A stretch of DNA of 32,025 nucleotides from Flavobacterium sp. (GTDB lineage Bacteria; Bacteroidota; Bacteroidia; Flavobacteriales; Flavobacteriaceae). The notes below the pieces were generated by a model. That model was given only the letters and a program-made list of their open reading frames with translations, had not been told where the DNA came from and did not search any database. Positions 1 to 7,798 of the stretch are shown here, piece after piece (position 1 is the stretch's first letter; each line of letters starts with the position of its first letter). Position numbers and translations under genes: made by a program. The DNA lies in the NCBI RefSeq assembly GCF_004211145.1, contig NZ_SEBS01000038.1:1-32025 (forward strand), read 5' to 3'.

Positions 1-507
1 AGAAGCGTCGGGCAAGTGCCGATTTTCTACAATCACAAAAATACTGGCCGTCCGCTTGCGAACAAAGAAGGCAAGTTCGAGAAGTTCCGTTCGAATTACA
101 TCGATGAGCGCAACGAACCATTGTTCCCGTTCGGATACGGGTTGAGCTATACGACTTTCGCGTATTCGAACTTGAAAATCTCATCGGCAAAAGCCGGCAT
201 GAACGAAAAATTCACGGTTTCGGTCGACGTGACCAACAATGGGAATTTCGATGGAGCCGAAGTCGTGCAATTGTACATCCGCGATCTGGTTGGATCGGTG
301 ACGCGTCCCGTGCGTGAACTCAAGGGTTTCCAAAAAGTCATGATCAAGAAAGGCGAGAAGAAAACCGTGACGTTCAATTTGTCGGTTGAGGATTTGAAAT
401 TTTATAATAGCGATTTGAACTTCGTGGCGGAACCGGGAGCTTTCGAGATTTTCGTCGGGACAAATTCGAATGCCGATCTTAAAGTTGATTTTGAGTTGAC
501 AAAGTGA
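1..507 (+). CDS. GH3 beta-glucosidase, C-terminal part (5' end outside window)
   Basis: The frame is open from the first base, so this is the 3' end of a gene that starts upstream. The visible ~168 residues carry the GH3 C-terminal hallmarks: VPIFYNHKNTGRP, the FPFGYGLSYTTF motif, and then a fibronectin-III-like domain with GAEVVQLYIRD and SVTRPVRELKGF. Family knowledge: such periplasmic enzymes remove terminal beta-linked glucose from oligosaccharides. The catalytic Asp and the signal peptide lie outside the window. The next gene is a close paralogue; a stretch of about 30 bases within the GAEVVQLY region is identical in both, which indicates tandem duplication. The GTG at base 16 is internal and not the true start. 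Confidence 0.9.
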   Translation, partial: RSVGQVPIFYNHKNTGRPLANKEGKFEKFRSNYIDERNEPLFPFGYGLSYTTFAYSNLKISSAKAGMNEKFTVSVDVTNNGNFDGAEVVQLYIRDLVGSVTRPVRELKGFQKVMIKKGEKKTVTFNLSVEDLKFYNSDLNFVAEPGAFEIFVGTNSNADLKVDFELTK

Positions 508-545
508 TTTAATTGACAATGGATAATTGACAATTGACAATTATT
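508..545. repeat. AT-rich TTGACAATT/GGATAATT word repeat
   Basis: Short runs of the words TTGACAA and GGATAATTGACAA follow directly after the GH3 stop codon. The same vocabulary recurs at 14668-14811 and 17080-17140. It shows no coding potential. Confidence 0.7.
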
Positions 546-550
546 CGGAA

Positions 551-630
551 CAATCAAGGGAGTTAAGATAGTTAAGACGATACCGGAATCTTGCTGCTTA
601 ACTCCCTTAATTATCTTAATTGTTTAAAAC
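551..630. repeat. Inverted repeat upstream of the complete GH3 gene
   Basis: AAGGGAGTTAAG (556-567) faces its exact complement CTTAACTCCCTT (597-608) across a 29-base loop. The right side continues into TTAATTATCTTAATTG, which resembles the 9-bp repeats at 28607-28642. It lies in the leader of the following gene. It could be a transcript hairpin or a remnant repeat; the absence of a clean T-tract argues against a simple terminator. Confidence 0.6.
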
Positions 631-638
631 AGAACAGC

Positions 639-2894
639 ATGCGTAAACTTATGTTTTCAATGAAACGGGTCGGATTGACATTTTTGGTTGTGTTGACAAG
701 CCTAAACGGTTTCGCGCAAAAGAAAAACAAGATCAAACCCAAAGCCGAGTTCGTCGCCGAGCTCATGTCAAAAATGACCGTCGACGAAAAGATCTACCAA
801 CTCGTCCAATTTTCCTCGGATGGCACGATCACAGGCCCGAAGCAAGGCGAAAACTACATCACACGCATCGAACAGGGAAAAGTCGGGTCGGTGTTGAATG
901 CTTATGGAGCCGACAACACGCGCAAGATCCAGGAAATCAACATGAAGAATTCGCGCCTCAAGATTCCGTTGTTGTTCGGGTTCGACGTGATTCATGGCTA
1001 CAAGACGATTTTCCCGATCAACCTGGGAATGGCGTCGAGTTTTGATCCGAAAGCCGTTGAGTTGGCGGCGAGCATTGCGGCACAAGAAGCATCGTCGGCG
1101 GGCGTTCACTGGACATTCGCGCCGATGGTCGACATTGCGCGCGACGCTCGTTGGGGCAGGATTTCCGAGGGTTCTGGCGAGGATACGTTTCTCGGAATCA
1201 AGATGGCCGAAGCCAACGTACGCGGTTTTCAGGGAAAGGATTTTTCGAAAGCAAACACGGTCCTGGCGTGCGCGAAACATTACGCGGCCTACGGAGCCGC
1301 CGAATCGGGCCGCGATTACAACACGGTCGACATGAGTGAGCGCGTGCTTCGCGAAACCTATTTGCCGCCGTTCAAAGCCGCGGCCGACGCCGGAGTGAAG
1401 ACATTCATGGCATCGTTCAACGAAATCTCGGGCGTGCCGTCGACGGGAAATAAATTCCTGTTGCGCGACGTCTTGAAAGGCGAGTGGAAGTTCGACGGAA
1501 TGGTTGTGTCCGACTACACGGGCGTAAACGAAATGATCGCACACGGCTTCGCGAAAGACGACCAGCATGCGGCCCAACTCGCACTCAACGCGGGAATGGA
1601 CATCGACATGGTCGGTGCGACGTTCATGACGACGCTCAAGAAATCCTATGACGAGGGAAAGGTCACGATCGAAACCATAAACGACGCCTGCAAACGCGTG
1701 CTCGACGTGAAATACGATTTGGGTCTGTTCGAGGATCCGTATCGTTATTCAGATGCGAAACGCGAGAAAGCCACGATCAACAAACCCGAATTTTTGGATG
1801 CGAGTCTCGAAATTGCGAAGAAATCACTGGTTTTGCTCAAGAACAAAAACAACATTCTTCCACTCAGAAAAGAACAGAAAATAGCATTCGTCGGGCCATT
1901 GGTTTCTGATGAATTCCACATCATCGGTTCGTGGGCGGCGCTTGGCGATCGTCAGGGTTATGCGGTCAGCGTCAAGGAAGGCGTGCAAAAACTGCTCGGT
2001 TCGAACGCGAACGTCACATTTACCCAAGGCGTCGGGATCCAGGACGACAAACGCGATGGTTTCCAGGCCGCGTTCAACAACGCCAGGAATGCCGACGTTA
2101 TCGTTGCCGTAATGGGTGAACTCGAAAACATGAGTGGCGAGGCGGCCTCAAGAACCGACATCGATTTGCCGGGATTGCAGAAAGAGTTCCTCGAAGGCCT
2201 GAAAACCCTCGGAAAACCAATCGTTTTGGTTTTGATGAACGGGCGTCCGCTCACGCTTTCATGGGAAGATGAAAATATGGATGCGATCCTTGAAACCTGG
2301 TGGACGGGAACGCGAGGCGGCGATGCGATCGCGCAAACACTTTTCGGACAAAACAATCCGAACGGGAAATTGCCGGTTTCATTCCCGAGAAACATCGGGC
2401 AACTGCCGCTGTACTACAATTCGAAAAACACGGGCCGTCCGTATTTGGGCCCGACCGATCCCGAACAGCGCTTCAAGTCGCGTTACCTCGACGTTGACAA
2501 TTCACCTTTGTATCCGTTCGGTTTCGGGTTGAGTTACACGACATTCGAGTATTCGAACCTTAAATTGTCGGCGGATAAGATCGGATTTTCGGACAAATTG
2601 AAGATCACGGTCGATGTCGCAAACACAGGAAATTACGATGGAGCCGAAGTCGTGCAATTGTACATCAAGGACGAAGTCGGATCAGTGACGCGGCCGGTTC
2701 GCGAACTAAAAGGTTTCGAAAAGATAAATCTCAAAAAAGGCGAGAAGCGCACGGTGACGTTCGAGATTTCGTCGGATGATTTACGATTTTACGGACTCGA
2801 CATGAAATTCTCTGCCGAAGCGGGCGATTTTACGGTTTTCGCAGGCGGAAGTTCAGCCGCGACGATGAGCGCGAAGTTCGAACTCGTCAAATAA
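639..2894 (+). CDS. bglX: Beta-glucosidase BglX-like, glycoside hydrolase family 3
   Basis: A complete GH3 enzyme of 751 residues from the chosen ATG. The N-terminus is a signal peptide (RVGLTFLVVLTSLNGFAQ), so the protein is periplasmic or membrane-associated. The N-terminal barrel has the KH motif (about residue 213) and the nucleophile region GMVVSDYTG, with the nucleophile Asp near residue 292. The alpha/beta sandwich (LVLLKN, then GELENMSGEAASR) follows, and then the fibronectin-III-like tail. Family knowledge: it cleaves terminal beta-glucosyl residues. An upstream TTG at 591 would add 16 residues, but it lies inside the inverted repeat and delays the signal peptide. ATGs at 651 and 660 are alternatives. 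The gene sits 32 bp before the GH43-like gene, so they are probably co-transcribed. Confidence 0.93.
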   Translation: MRKLMFSMKRVGLTFLVVLTSLNGFAQKKNKIKPKAEFVAELMSKMTVDEKIYQLVQFSSDGTITGPKQGENYITRIEQGKVGSVLNAYGADNTRKIQEINMKNSRLKIPLLFGFDVIHGYKTIFPINLGMASSFDPKAVELAASIAAQEASSAGVHWTFAPMVDIARDARWGRISEGSGEDTFLGIKMAEANVRGFQGKDFSKANTVLACAKHYAAYGAAESGRDYNTVDMSERVLRETYLPPFKAAADAGVKTFMASFNEISGVPSTGNKFLLRDVLKGEWKFDGMVVSDYTGVNEMIAHGFAKDDQHAAQLALNAGMDIDMVGATFMTTLKKSYDEGKVTIETINDACKRVLDVKYDLGLFEDPYRYSDAKREKATINKPEFLDASLEIAKKSLVLLKNKNNILPLRKEQKIAFVGPLVSDEFHIIGSWAALGDRQGYAVSVKEGVQKLLGSNANVTFTQGVGIQDDKRDGFQAAFNNARNADVIVAVMGELENMSGEAASRTDIDLPGLQKEFLEGLKTLGKPIVLVLMNGRPLTLSWEDENMDAILETWWTGTRGGDAIAQTLFGQNNPNGKLPVSFPRNIGQLPLYYNSKNTGRPYLGPTDPEQRFKSRYLDVDNSPLYPFGFGLSYTTFEYSNLKLSADKIGFSDKLKITVDVANTGNYDGAEVVQLYIKDEVGSVTRPVRELKGFEKINLKKGEKRTVTFEISSDDLRFYGLDMKFSAEAGDFTVFAGGSSAATMSAKFELVK

Positions 2895-2926
2895 AAAATC
2901 AAATACCTCAATCTAAAACAACACGA

Positions 2927-4702
2927 ATGTTTTTTTCAAAAATCACAAGACTCTTTTTTATCGCGTCGGTCATGCTGATGGCTTTCGACGCGTCGGCCCA
3001 GCAAAAAACCTATTGTAACCCGATCAACATCGACTACGGATATTGCCCGATACCGAATTTCGTGACCCAAGGCAAACACCGCGCGACCGCCGATCCGATC
3101 ATCACGTTTTTCAAGGGAGAATATTATTTGTTTTCGACAAACCAATGGGGTTATTGGCATTCGAAGGATATGCTCGACTGGAAGTTTATCCCGCGTAAAT
3201 TCTTGCGTCCCGAGCACAAGGTCTACGATGAGTTGTGCGCGCCTTCGGTTTCTTTCGTGCGCGATACGATGCTCGTTGTCGGGTCGACGCATACTAAGGA
3301 ATTCCCGATTTGGATGAGCACGAATCCGACCGTCGACAGCTGGAAGGAACTGGTTCACAAATCGGAAGCCGGCGCCTGGGATCCGCATATTTTTTGGGAC
3401 AAGGACACCGACAAGGTCTACGAATACTACGGATCGAGCAATGTCTACCCGATGTACGGCTTCGAACTCGACCGCAAAACGTTCCAGCCAAAGACGGAGC
3501 CGATCCCGATGTTCAACCTGAACGACGACGAGCACGGCTGGGAACGCTTTGGGGAAACCAACGACAACGTGTTCCTGCAGCCGTTCATGGAAGGCGCGTA
3601 CATGAGCAAACACAAAGGCAGATATTACCTGCAATACGGCGCTCCGGGAACCGAATTCAGCGGCTATGGCGACGGTGTTTATACAAGCGACAAACCGCTC
3701 GGGCCTTGGGAATACCAATCGTTCAACCCGTTTTCATACAAACCCGGAGGTTTCGCTCGCGGAGCCGGGCACGGCGGAACGTACGACGACGCTTTCGAGG
3801 CGGTTTGGCATGTTTCGACGATCGCGATCTGCATGAAGAACAACTTCGAGCGACGCGTCGGGATTTGGCCGGCGGGCTTCGACAAGGACGGGATCTTATA
3901 CTCGAATACGGCGTACGGCGACTATCCGACGTTTTTGCCTGCCCAGAAAAAAAGCCATTTGAACCTCGACAGTTTCGCGGGTTGGATGTTGCTTAACTAT
4001 AACAAGCCAGTGACGGTTTCCTCGACACTTGGTGGTTTCGTGCCGAATTTGTCGGTCGATGAAGACATCAAGACGTATTGGAGTGCGAAAACCGGAAACA
4101 AGGGCGAATGGATCATTTCAGACTTGGGCGAGAAAAGCACGATCAATGCGATCCAGATCAATTACGGCGATCAGGACGCCGACATCATGGGTAAACCCGA
4201 TTCTACGGTCGGGCACAAATATGTGATATCTATTTCAGACGACAACAAAAATTGGAAAGTCCTGGTCGACAAATCCAAAAGCACGAAAGATGTTCCTCAC
4301 GAATACATCGAACTTGAAAAGGCCGCAAACGCGCGCTACATAAAGCTCGAGAATTATGGAATGCCGACAGGAAAGTTCGCGATCTCAGGATTGCGCGTGT
4401 TCGGGAAAGGAAGCAGCGCAAAACCGACCGCCGTCCAGAATTTCGTGCCGTTGCGAGCCGAACCCAAGAAGAAAGGCGAGAGAAGAAGCGTCTGGCTCAA
4501 ATGGGCGCAGGAAAGCACCGCCGACGGTTACGTGATCTACTGGGGAAAATCGCCTGATAAATTGTACGGATCGATCATGGTGTACGGCAAAACCGAATAT
4601 TTCTTCAACGGGCTCGATCGTTCGGAAGCGTATTATTTTACGATCGAAGCGTTCAATGGAAATGGGATCGGGCCGCGATCAGAAGCGAAAGAGGCGAAGT
4701 AA
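2927..4702 (+). CDS. Secreted GH43-like glycosidase with F5/8 type C and fibronectin III domains
   Basis: 591 residues. Signal peptide is 1-25, ending ASAQ. A five-bladed propeller of the GH43 type spans about 30-345. The probable acidic triad is Asp56 (RATADPIITF), Asp152 (GAWDPHIFW) and Glu222 (FMEGAYMSK), with the family's usual histidine in GAGHG near 282. An F5/8 type C (CBM32-like) sugar-binding domain covers about 360-493 (GEWIISDLGEKSTINAIQI) and a fibronectin III domain about 503-588. Family knowledge: GH43 enzymes mostly act on xylosides, arabinosides or galactans, so the substrate cannot be assigned here. It lies between GH3 and sugar-symporter genes, which suggests glycan trimming. 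There is no T9SS C-terminal domain, so it is probably periplasmic. Confidence 0.8.
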   Translation: MFFSKITRLFFIASVMLMAFDASAQQKTYCNPINIDYGYCPIPNFVTQGKHRATADPIITFFKGEYYLFSTNQWGYWHSKDMLDWKFIPRKFLRPEHKVYDELCAPSVSFVRDTMLVVGSTHTKEFPIWMSTNPTVDSWKELVHKSEAGAWDPHIFWDKDTDKVYEYYGSSNVYPMYGFELDRKTFQPKTEPIPMFNLNDDEHGWERFGETNDNVFLQPFMEGAYMSKHKGRYYLQYGAPGTEFSGYGDGVYTSDKPLGPWEYQSFNPFSYKPGGFARGAGHGGTYDDAFEAVWHVSTIAICMKNNFERRVGIWPAGFDKDGILYSNTAYGDYPTFLPAQKKSHLNLDSFAGWMLLNYNKPVTVSSTLGGFVPNLSVDEDIKTYWSAKTGNKGEWIISDLGEKSTINAIQINYGDQDADIMGKPDSTVGHKYVISISDDNKNWKVLVDKSKSTKDVPHEYIELEKAANARYIKLENYGMPTGKFAISGLRVFGKGSSAKPTAVQNFVPLRAEPKKKGERRSVWLKWAQESTADGYVIYWGKSPDKLYGSIMVYGKTEYFFNGLDRSEAYYFTIEAFNGNGIGPRSEAKEAK

Positions 4703-4731
4703 GATTTGGACGTGTCAGCGAAACGGGTTCC

Positions 4732-4873
4732 TAGCCCGGATACAAGCGGTTAGCCTTTTGCAGAAAAAGACATGTTTTGCGCGGTTTGGCGAGCGACCGG
4801 AGGAAGCTCGCCAAACCGCTGGCAAAACAGGATTTTTCAAGAAAGCTAAAAGCGGGTAGCCGGAAAAAGCTCC
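4732..4873 (+). repeat. 142-bp structured interspersed element, copy 1
   Basis: The element begins TAGCCCGGAT and ends AAAAAGCTCC. Nested pairing is visible: CCGG (4736) with CCGG (4860), TTAGC (4750) with GCTAA (4845), TTTTGC (4775) with GCAAAA (4822). At the centre is a perfect 14-bp hairpin, 4781-4794 with 4806-4819, and an 11-base loop. A second copy of exactly the same length lies inverted at 26876-27017, and a shorter relative at 23265-23350. It starts 29 bp after the GH43-like gene. There is no T-tract, so it is not a classical terminator. Confidence 0.8.
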
Positions 4874-5071
4874 AAATCGTCGCAAACGATGTAATTACCA
4901 TAAAATACGTACAATGAAATCGATTTCGTTGATAACTTGCATGGCCGTATGTTGTAGGAATCGATTCAAAAAATGATATTTATAAAAATTTTGTCTGTAA
5001 ACTGCGAACCTTTTAAAAATCAGGCAATAAAATTTTAGATACACTAACAAACCTTTAACCTAATCCAAACT
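4874..5071. other. Leader region of the sugar symporter
   Basis: AT-rich DNA between the repeat element and the symporter gene. It holds the palindrome at 4912-4931. I could not find a convincing TAnnTTTG box; the AAAATTTTAG stretch around 5028-5037 is the nearest weak candidate. Confidence 0.4.
4912..4931. promoter_or_regulatory. 20-bp palindrome, LacI-type operator candidate
   Basis: CAATGAAATCGATTTCGTTG is symmetric about a central C-G step, with only one mismatched pair (position 4 against 17). A palindrome of this size with a central CG is typical of LacI/GalR-family operators (family knowledge). It lies 141 bp upstream of the sugar symporter start, a plausible place for sugar-responsive control. 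No regulator gene is in the window, so the assignment is inference. Confidence 0.45.
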
Positions 5072-6757
5072 ATGGATACAAACAAAACAAACAATTCGGC
5101 GTTATATACGCTGATTACAGTTTTCTTTTTCTGGGGATTCATCGGCGCCTCAAATGGCGTTTTTATCCCGTTCTGTAAAGCAAAATTCGGGCTCGACCAG
5201 TTCCAGAGCCAGTTGATCGACTTTGCATTTTACGGCGCATATTACATAGGCGCTTTGCTGCTTTTCATTTTTAGCAGCGTCGCCAAAAAGGATATTTTGA
5301 ATTCGTGGGGATTTAAAAAAGGTATCATCAACGGATTGTTGTTGAGTACGTTCGGAGCGGCGTTTATGATTTACGCGGTGACGCAGGGAAGTTACGCGAT
5401 GATTCTCGCGGCGTTGTTCGTCGTGGCTTTGGGATTTTCGCTCCAGCAAACGTCGGCCCAGCCTTTCGCGGCCTCTCTTGGTGAACCGCATTCAGCTTCG
5501 AGCCGATTGAACCTTGCGGGCGGTGTTAATTCATTCGGAACGACAATTGGCCCGATCGTGGTTTCGATCGCGCTTTTCGGGGTCATTTCAGGTGTAAACA
5601 TCGATGAGTTCGCCCAAAGAGCCGACTCGCTCGACAAAATGGAAATCCTTTACGCCTGCGTTGGCGGGTTGTTCCTTTTGGCCGCCGGATTATTTACGAT
5701 ATCCAAGAGATTACCGTCGGGTAAAAGCGATTCGACTTTTGAACCGGCGTCGAAAGCAATGACGACGTTGATTGGAATAACGGTCGTGCTGGTCGCGATT
5801 TTCGGATATATCTTTTCACGATACGAGGATGCGGATTTCATCAAGCGATTCGTCGTGGGTATTCTCCAAGCCGACGGAACGTATTTGCGCGAGACGGACT
5901 ACGTCGGGCTTTGGCTTACGGTGGCGACTTTGTTGGTTGTGGTTTTGGGATTGTTGTTCGCCAATTCGGCAGCACAGAGAAAACCCGAAGGTTGGGGCGC
6001 GATGAAATATCCGCAGTTGGTTCTGGGCATGTTGGCGTTGTTCACGTATGTAGGCGTCGAGGTGACGATCCAGAGTAACCTCGGAGAATTACTCAAAACC
6101 GACGTGTTCGGCAAAATCGAAGGTTCTGCGCTTGCACCTTACATTTCGATGTATTGGGGAAGTATGATGATCGGTCGTTGGGCGGGCGCGATTTCAGTGT
6201 TCAATCCATCGAATCAACTTCGCAAGATTTTATTGATCGTCGTTCCTTACGTCGCGTTCGGCGTCGTGCTTTTCGTCAATCATATCTCAGGTCAGGACGT
6301 CGGGCCATTGTACGCTTACGCCGGAGTCGTTGCGATCCAGATCGCGGGATTCTTCTTAGGTCAGGACAAACCTGCGCGTACGTTGATGATCTTCGGATTG
6401 TTCGGAATGGCGGCGATGATCATCGGTTTGGTTTCTACGGGAACGACCGCTATCTACGCGTTCATGAGCGGCGGATTGTTCTGCAGCATCATGTGGCCTG
6501 CGATTTTCGCGTTGGCGATTACCGGTTTGGGTAAATATACGTCACAGGGTTCTGCATTCTTAGTTATGATGATTTTGGGTGGTGGGATCATTCCGCCGCT
6601 TCAGGGTAAGATTTCGGATGTTATCGGAATCCACGAATCGTACTTCATTCCCGTGATCTGTTTCGCTTATATCGCGTTCTACGGATTTGCGTTGAAAGGA
6701 ATCCATAGGAAACAAGGAATCGATATCGACAATATCGCAATGGAAGGCGGACACTAA
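5072..6757 (+). CDS. FHS-family sugar:H+ symporter (MFS; fucose/glucose/galactose permease type)
   Basis: 561 residues, highly hydrophobic, with 12 or more membrane segments. The N-terminus FFFWGFIGASNGVFIPFCKA, followed by FQSQLIDFAFYGAYYIGA, is the signature of the fucose permease / glucose-galactose transporter (FHS) branch of the MFS. Family knowledge: these import a hexose with a proton across the inner membrane. The protein is longer than typical FucP (about 440). Extra sequence sits around residues 185-300, including RYEDADFIKRF and nearby segments. Position after two GH3 and one GH43-like gene suggests uptake of the released monosaccharide. A strong terminator follows directly. Confidence 0.88.
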   Translation: MDTNKTNNSALYTLITVFFFWGFIGASNGVFIPFCKAKFGLDQFQSQLIDFAFYGAYYIGALLLFIFSSVAKKDILNSWGFKKGIINGLLLSTFGAAFMIYAVTQGSYAMILAALFVVALGFSLQQTSAQPFAASLGEPHSASSRLNLAGGVNSFGTTIGPIVVSIALFGVISGVNIDEFAQRADSLDKMEILYACVGGLFLLAAGLFTISKRLPSGKSDSTFEPASKAMTTLIGITVVLVAIFGYIFSRYEDADFIKRFVVGILQADGTYLRETDYVGLWLTVATLLVVVLGLLFANSAAQRKPEGWGAMKYPQLVLGMLALFTYVGVEVTIQSNLGELLKTDVFGKIEGSALAPYISMYWGSMMIGRWAGAISVFNPSNQLRKILLIVVPYVAFGVVLFVNHISGQDVGPLYAYAGVVAIQIAGFFLGQDKPARTLMIFGLFGMAAMIIGLVSTGTTAIYAFMSGGLFCSIMWPAIFALAITGLGKYTSQGSAFLVMMILGGGIIPPLQGKISDVIGIHESYFIPVICFAYIAFYGFALKGIHRKQGIDIDNIAMEGGH

Positions 6758-6780
6758 TCTGAAACTCCCATAAAAAAGCA

Positions 6781-6813
6781 AAGGGGTTGCACGTTGGTGC
6801 GACCCCTTTTTTT
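6781..6813 (+). terminator. Rho-independent terminator after the sugar symporter
   Basis: AAGGGGTTGCAC and GTGCGACCCCTT form a 12-bp stem with one G-T wobble and a GTTG loop, followed by a run of T. It ends the glycan cluster 24 bp after the stop codon. Confidence 0.92.
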
Positions 6814-6950
6814 GGCCTTAAACCCTACTAAAAGTTTACTGAATGGCGTCCCTAAAATAAGGAAGCTTATACGATGCGCCTGAACTTCAAAAATAAATTC
6901 GACAAACTACACGTTCGGGCAGTATTTTGTAGGAAAATATTTAGAATAAA

Positions 6951-6983
6951 AACAAACAAAAAACGCTGCAAATCGCAGCGTTT
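6951..6983 (-). terminator. Terminator of the small basic protein gene
   Basis: AAACGCTGC (6961-6969) pairs with GCAGCGTTT (6975-6983) around a 5-base loop. Read on the minus strand it is followed by TTTGTTTGTTTTTA and begins 3 bp after the stop codon. Confidence 0.88.
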
Positions 6984-6986
6984 CCG

Positions 6987-7268
6987 TTATTTATTTTCCT
7001 TGTAACGCCTGTCAGGCGTGCCATCTTTCTTTACGTGGACGGCCTTCGTGGTCTGCTTGTAGCGTTTGTCGGGCGTTCCGTCTTTCTTGAGGACGACACC
7101 GTCTTTTACGACTTTCGTGTCTTTCTTAACCGTCGTGGCCGATTTCTTGGCTGTAGCCGAAGCCTCGGTCGTGGTTTTCTTTACCGTCTTGGCCTTCGTC
7201 GTGGTCTGTGCCTGGGCCGAGAATGTCAACGCCAGCAGGAACATCAGGGTGAAAAATACTTTCTTCAT
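6987..7268 (-). CDS. Small secreted Lys/Thr-rich protein with KKDGTPDxRYK repeats
   Basis: 93 residues. The signal peptide is about 1-20 (MKKVFFTLMFLLALTFSAQA). A Lys/Thr/Ala-rich low-complexity stretch (about 21-56) resembles histone H1 tails in composition. Two near-identical motifs follow: LKKDGTPDKRYK and VKKDGTPDRRYK. The motif resembles the short repeat of the family called PBCV-specific basic adaptor (from memory, not checked). The mature protein is strongly basic and exported, so a role in binding an acidic envelope polymer is conceivable, but the function is unknown. It is a single-gene transcript with its own terminator. Confidence 0.8.
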   Translation of the reverse strand: MKKVFFTLMFLLALTFSAQAQTTTKAKTVKKTTTEASATAKKSATTVKKDTKVVKDGVVLKKDGTPDKRYKQTTKAVHVKKDGTPDRRYKENK

Positions 7269-7340
7269 AATGTGGTTATTAAGTTTAATCCGAAGTTACG
7301 AAAAGATACTCTCGTGCCCTGATTTATTAACGTTATCTTT

Positions 7341-7371
7341 TTGGAAAATGGGCGCGCGTTAGCTACATTTA
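7341..7371 (+). promoter_or_regulatory. Flavobacterial-type promoter (TTG / TACATTTA)
   Basis: TTG at 7341 and TACATTTA at 7364-7371 are separated by 20 bases, matching the Bacteroidota -33/-7 pattern TTG-N19~20-TAnnTTTG with one mismatch. The TTG could be misread as a start codon of the following gene; its place in the promoter argues for the ATG at 7395. Confidence 0.6.
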
Positions 7372-7394
7372 GGAACATATTAAAAACCCCAAAG

Positions 7395-7796
7395 ATGAAT
7401 ACCGTAATGCCAAATTTACAAAGCCTCGCCATGTTGTCGGCGGTGATTGCTTTTGCCTCGTGCGAACAGCACAAACAAGTCAAGATCGAGGAATCGGGAA
7501 CTGAAGTCGTGAAAGTACGCACGCCCCAGGAAGACACGATAAACAAGGTCGCCGAACCCGAAGCACAAACCGCGACTGTAAAGGGAAAAGTACTTGAAGT
7601 GCGCCCCGGAAAAGATGGCTACACGGCGAAGATCGAAACGTCGGCCAAGGAAATCTACTTCGTGACCGTAAGCCATTCGAACCTAAAAGATCATTCGCAA
7701 TACAAATCGGTCGCTGTAGGCGATGAAATCAGCGTCACGGGCGATTCGTGGAAACTCGAAGACGAAAACCAGATCACCGTACGCGAACTACGCTAA
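7395..7796 (+). CDS. Putative lipoprotein of unknown function
   Basis: 133 residues from the ATG at 7395. The signal peptide ends in a lipobox, AFASC, so the protein should be lipidated at Cys and held in the envelope. The mature part begins with a charged linker rich in Glu/Val (about residues 24-60). It then has a compact beta-rich domain, TATVKGKVLEVRPGKDGYTA to DSWKLEDENQITVREL, reminiscent of an OB-like fold, but I do not recognise the family. The stop lies only 2 bp from the convergent stop of the outer-membrane protein gene. The upstream TTG at 7341 is rejected because it overlaps the promoter. Confidence 0.75.
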   Translation: MNTVMPNLQSLAMLSAVIAFASCEQHKQVKIEESGTEVVKVRTPQEDTINKVAEPEAQTATVKGKVLEVRPGKDGYTAKIETSAKEIYFVTVSHSNLKDHSQYKSVAVGDEISVTGDSWKLEDENQITVRELR

Positions 7797-7798
7797 GA

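Noticed and set aside
768..1577. Long minus-strand open frame inside the GH3 gene
   Set aside because: Arg/His-rich shadow of a GC-rich third-codon pattern; the + strand carries all GH3 motifs.
4656..4859. Open frame with LARIQAVSLLQKK matching a similar frame at 26908-27159 on the other strand
   Set aside because: Both frames lie in the 142-bp repeat copies, and the shared peptide follows from shared DNA. Neither has start context or a complete domain.
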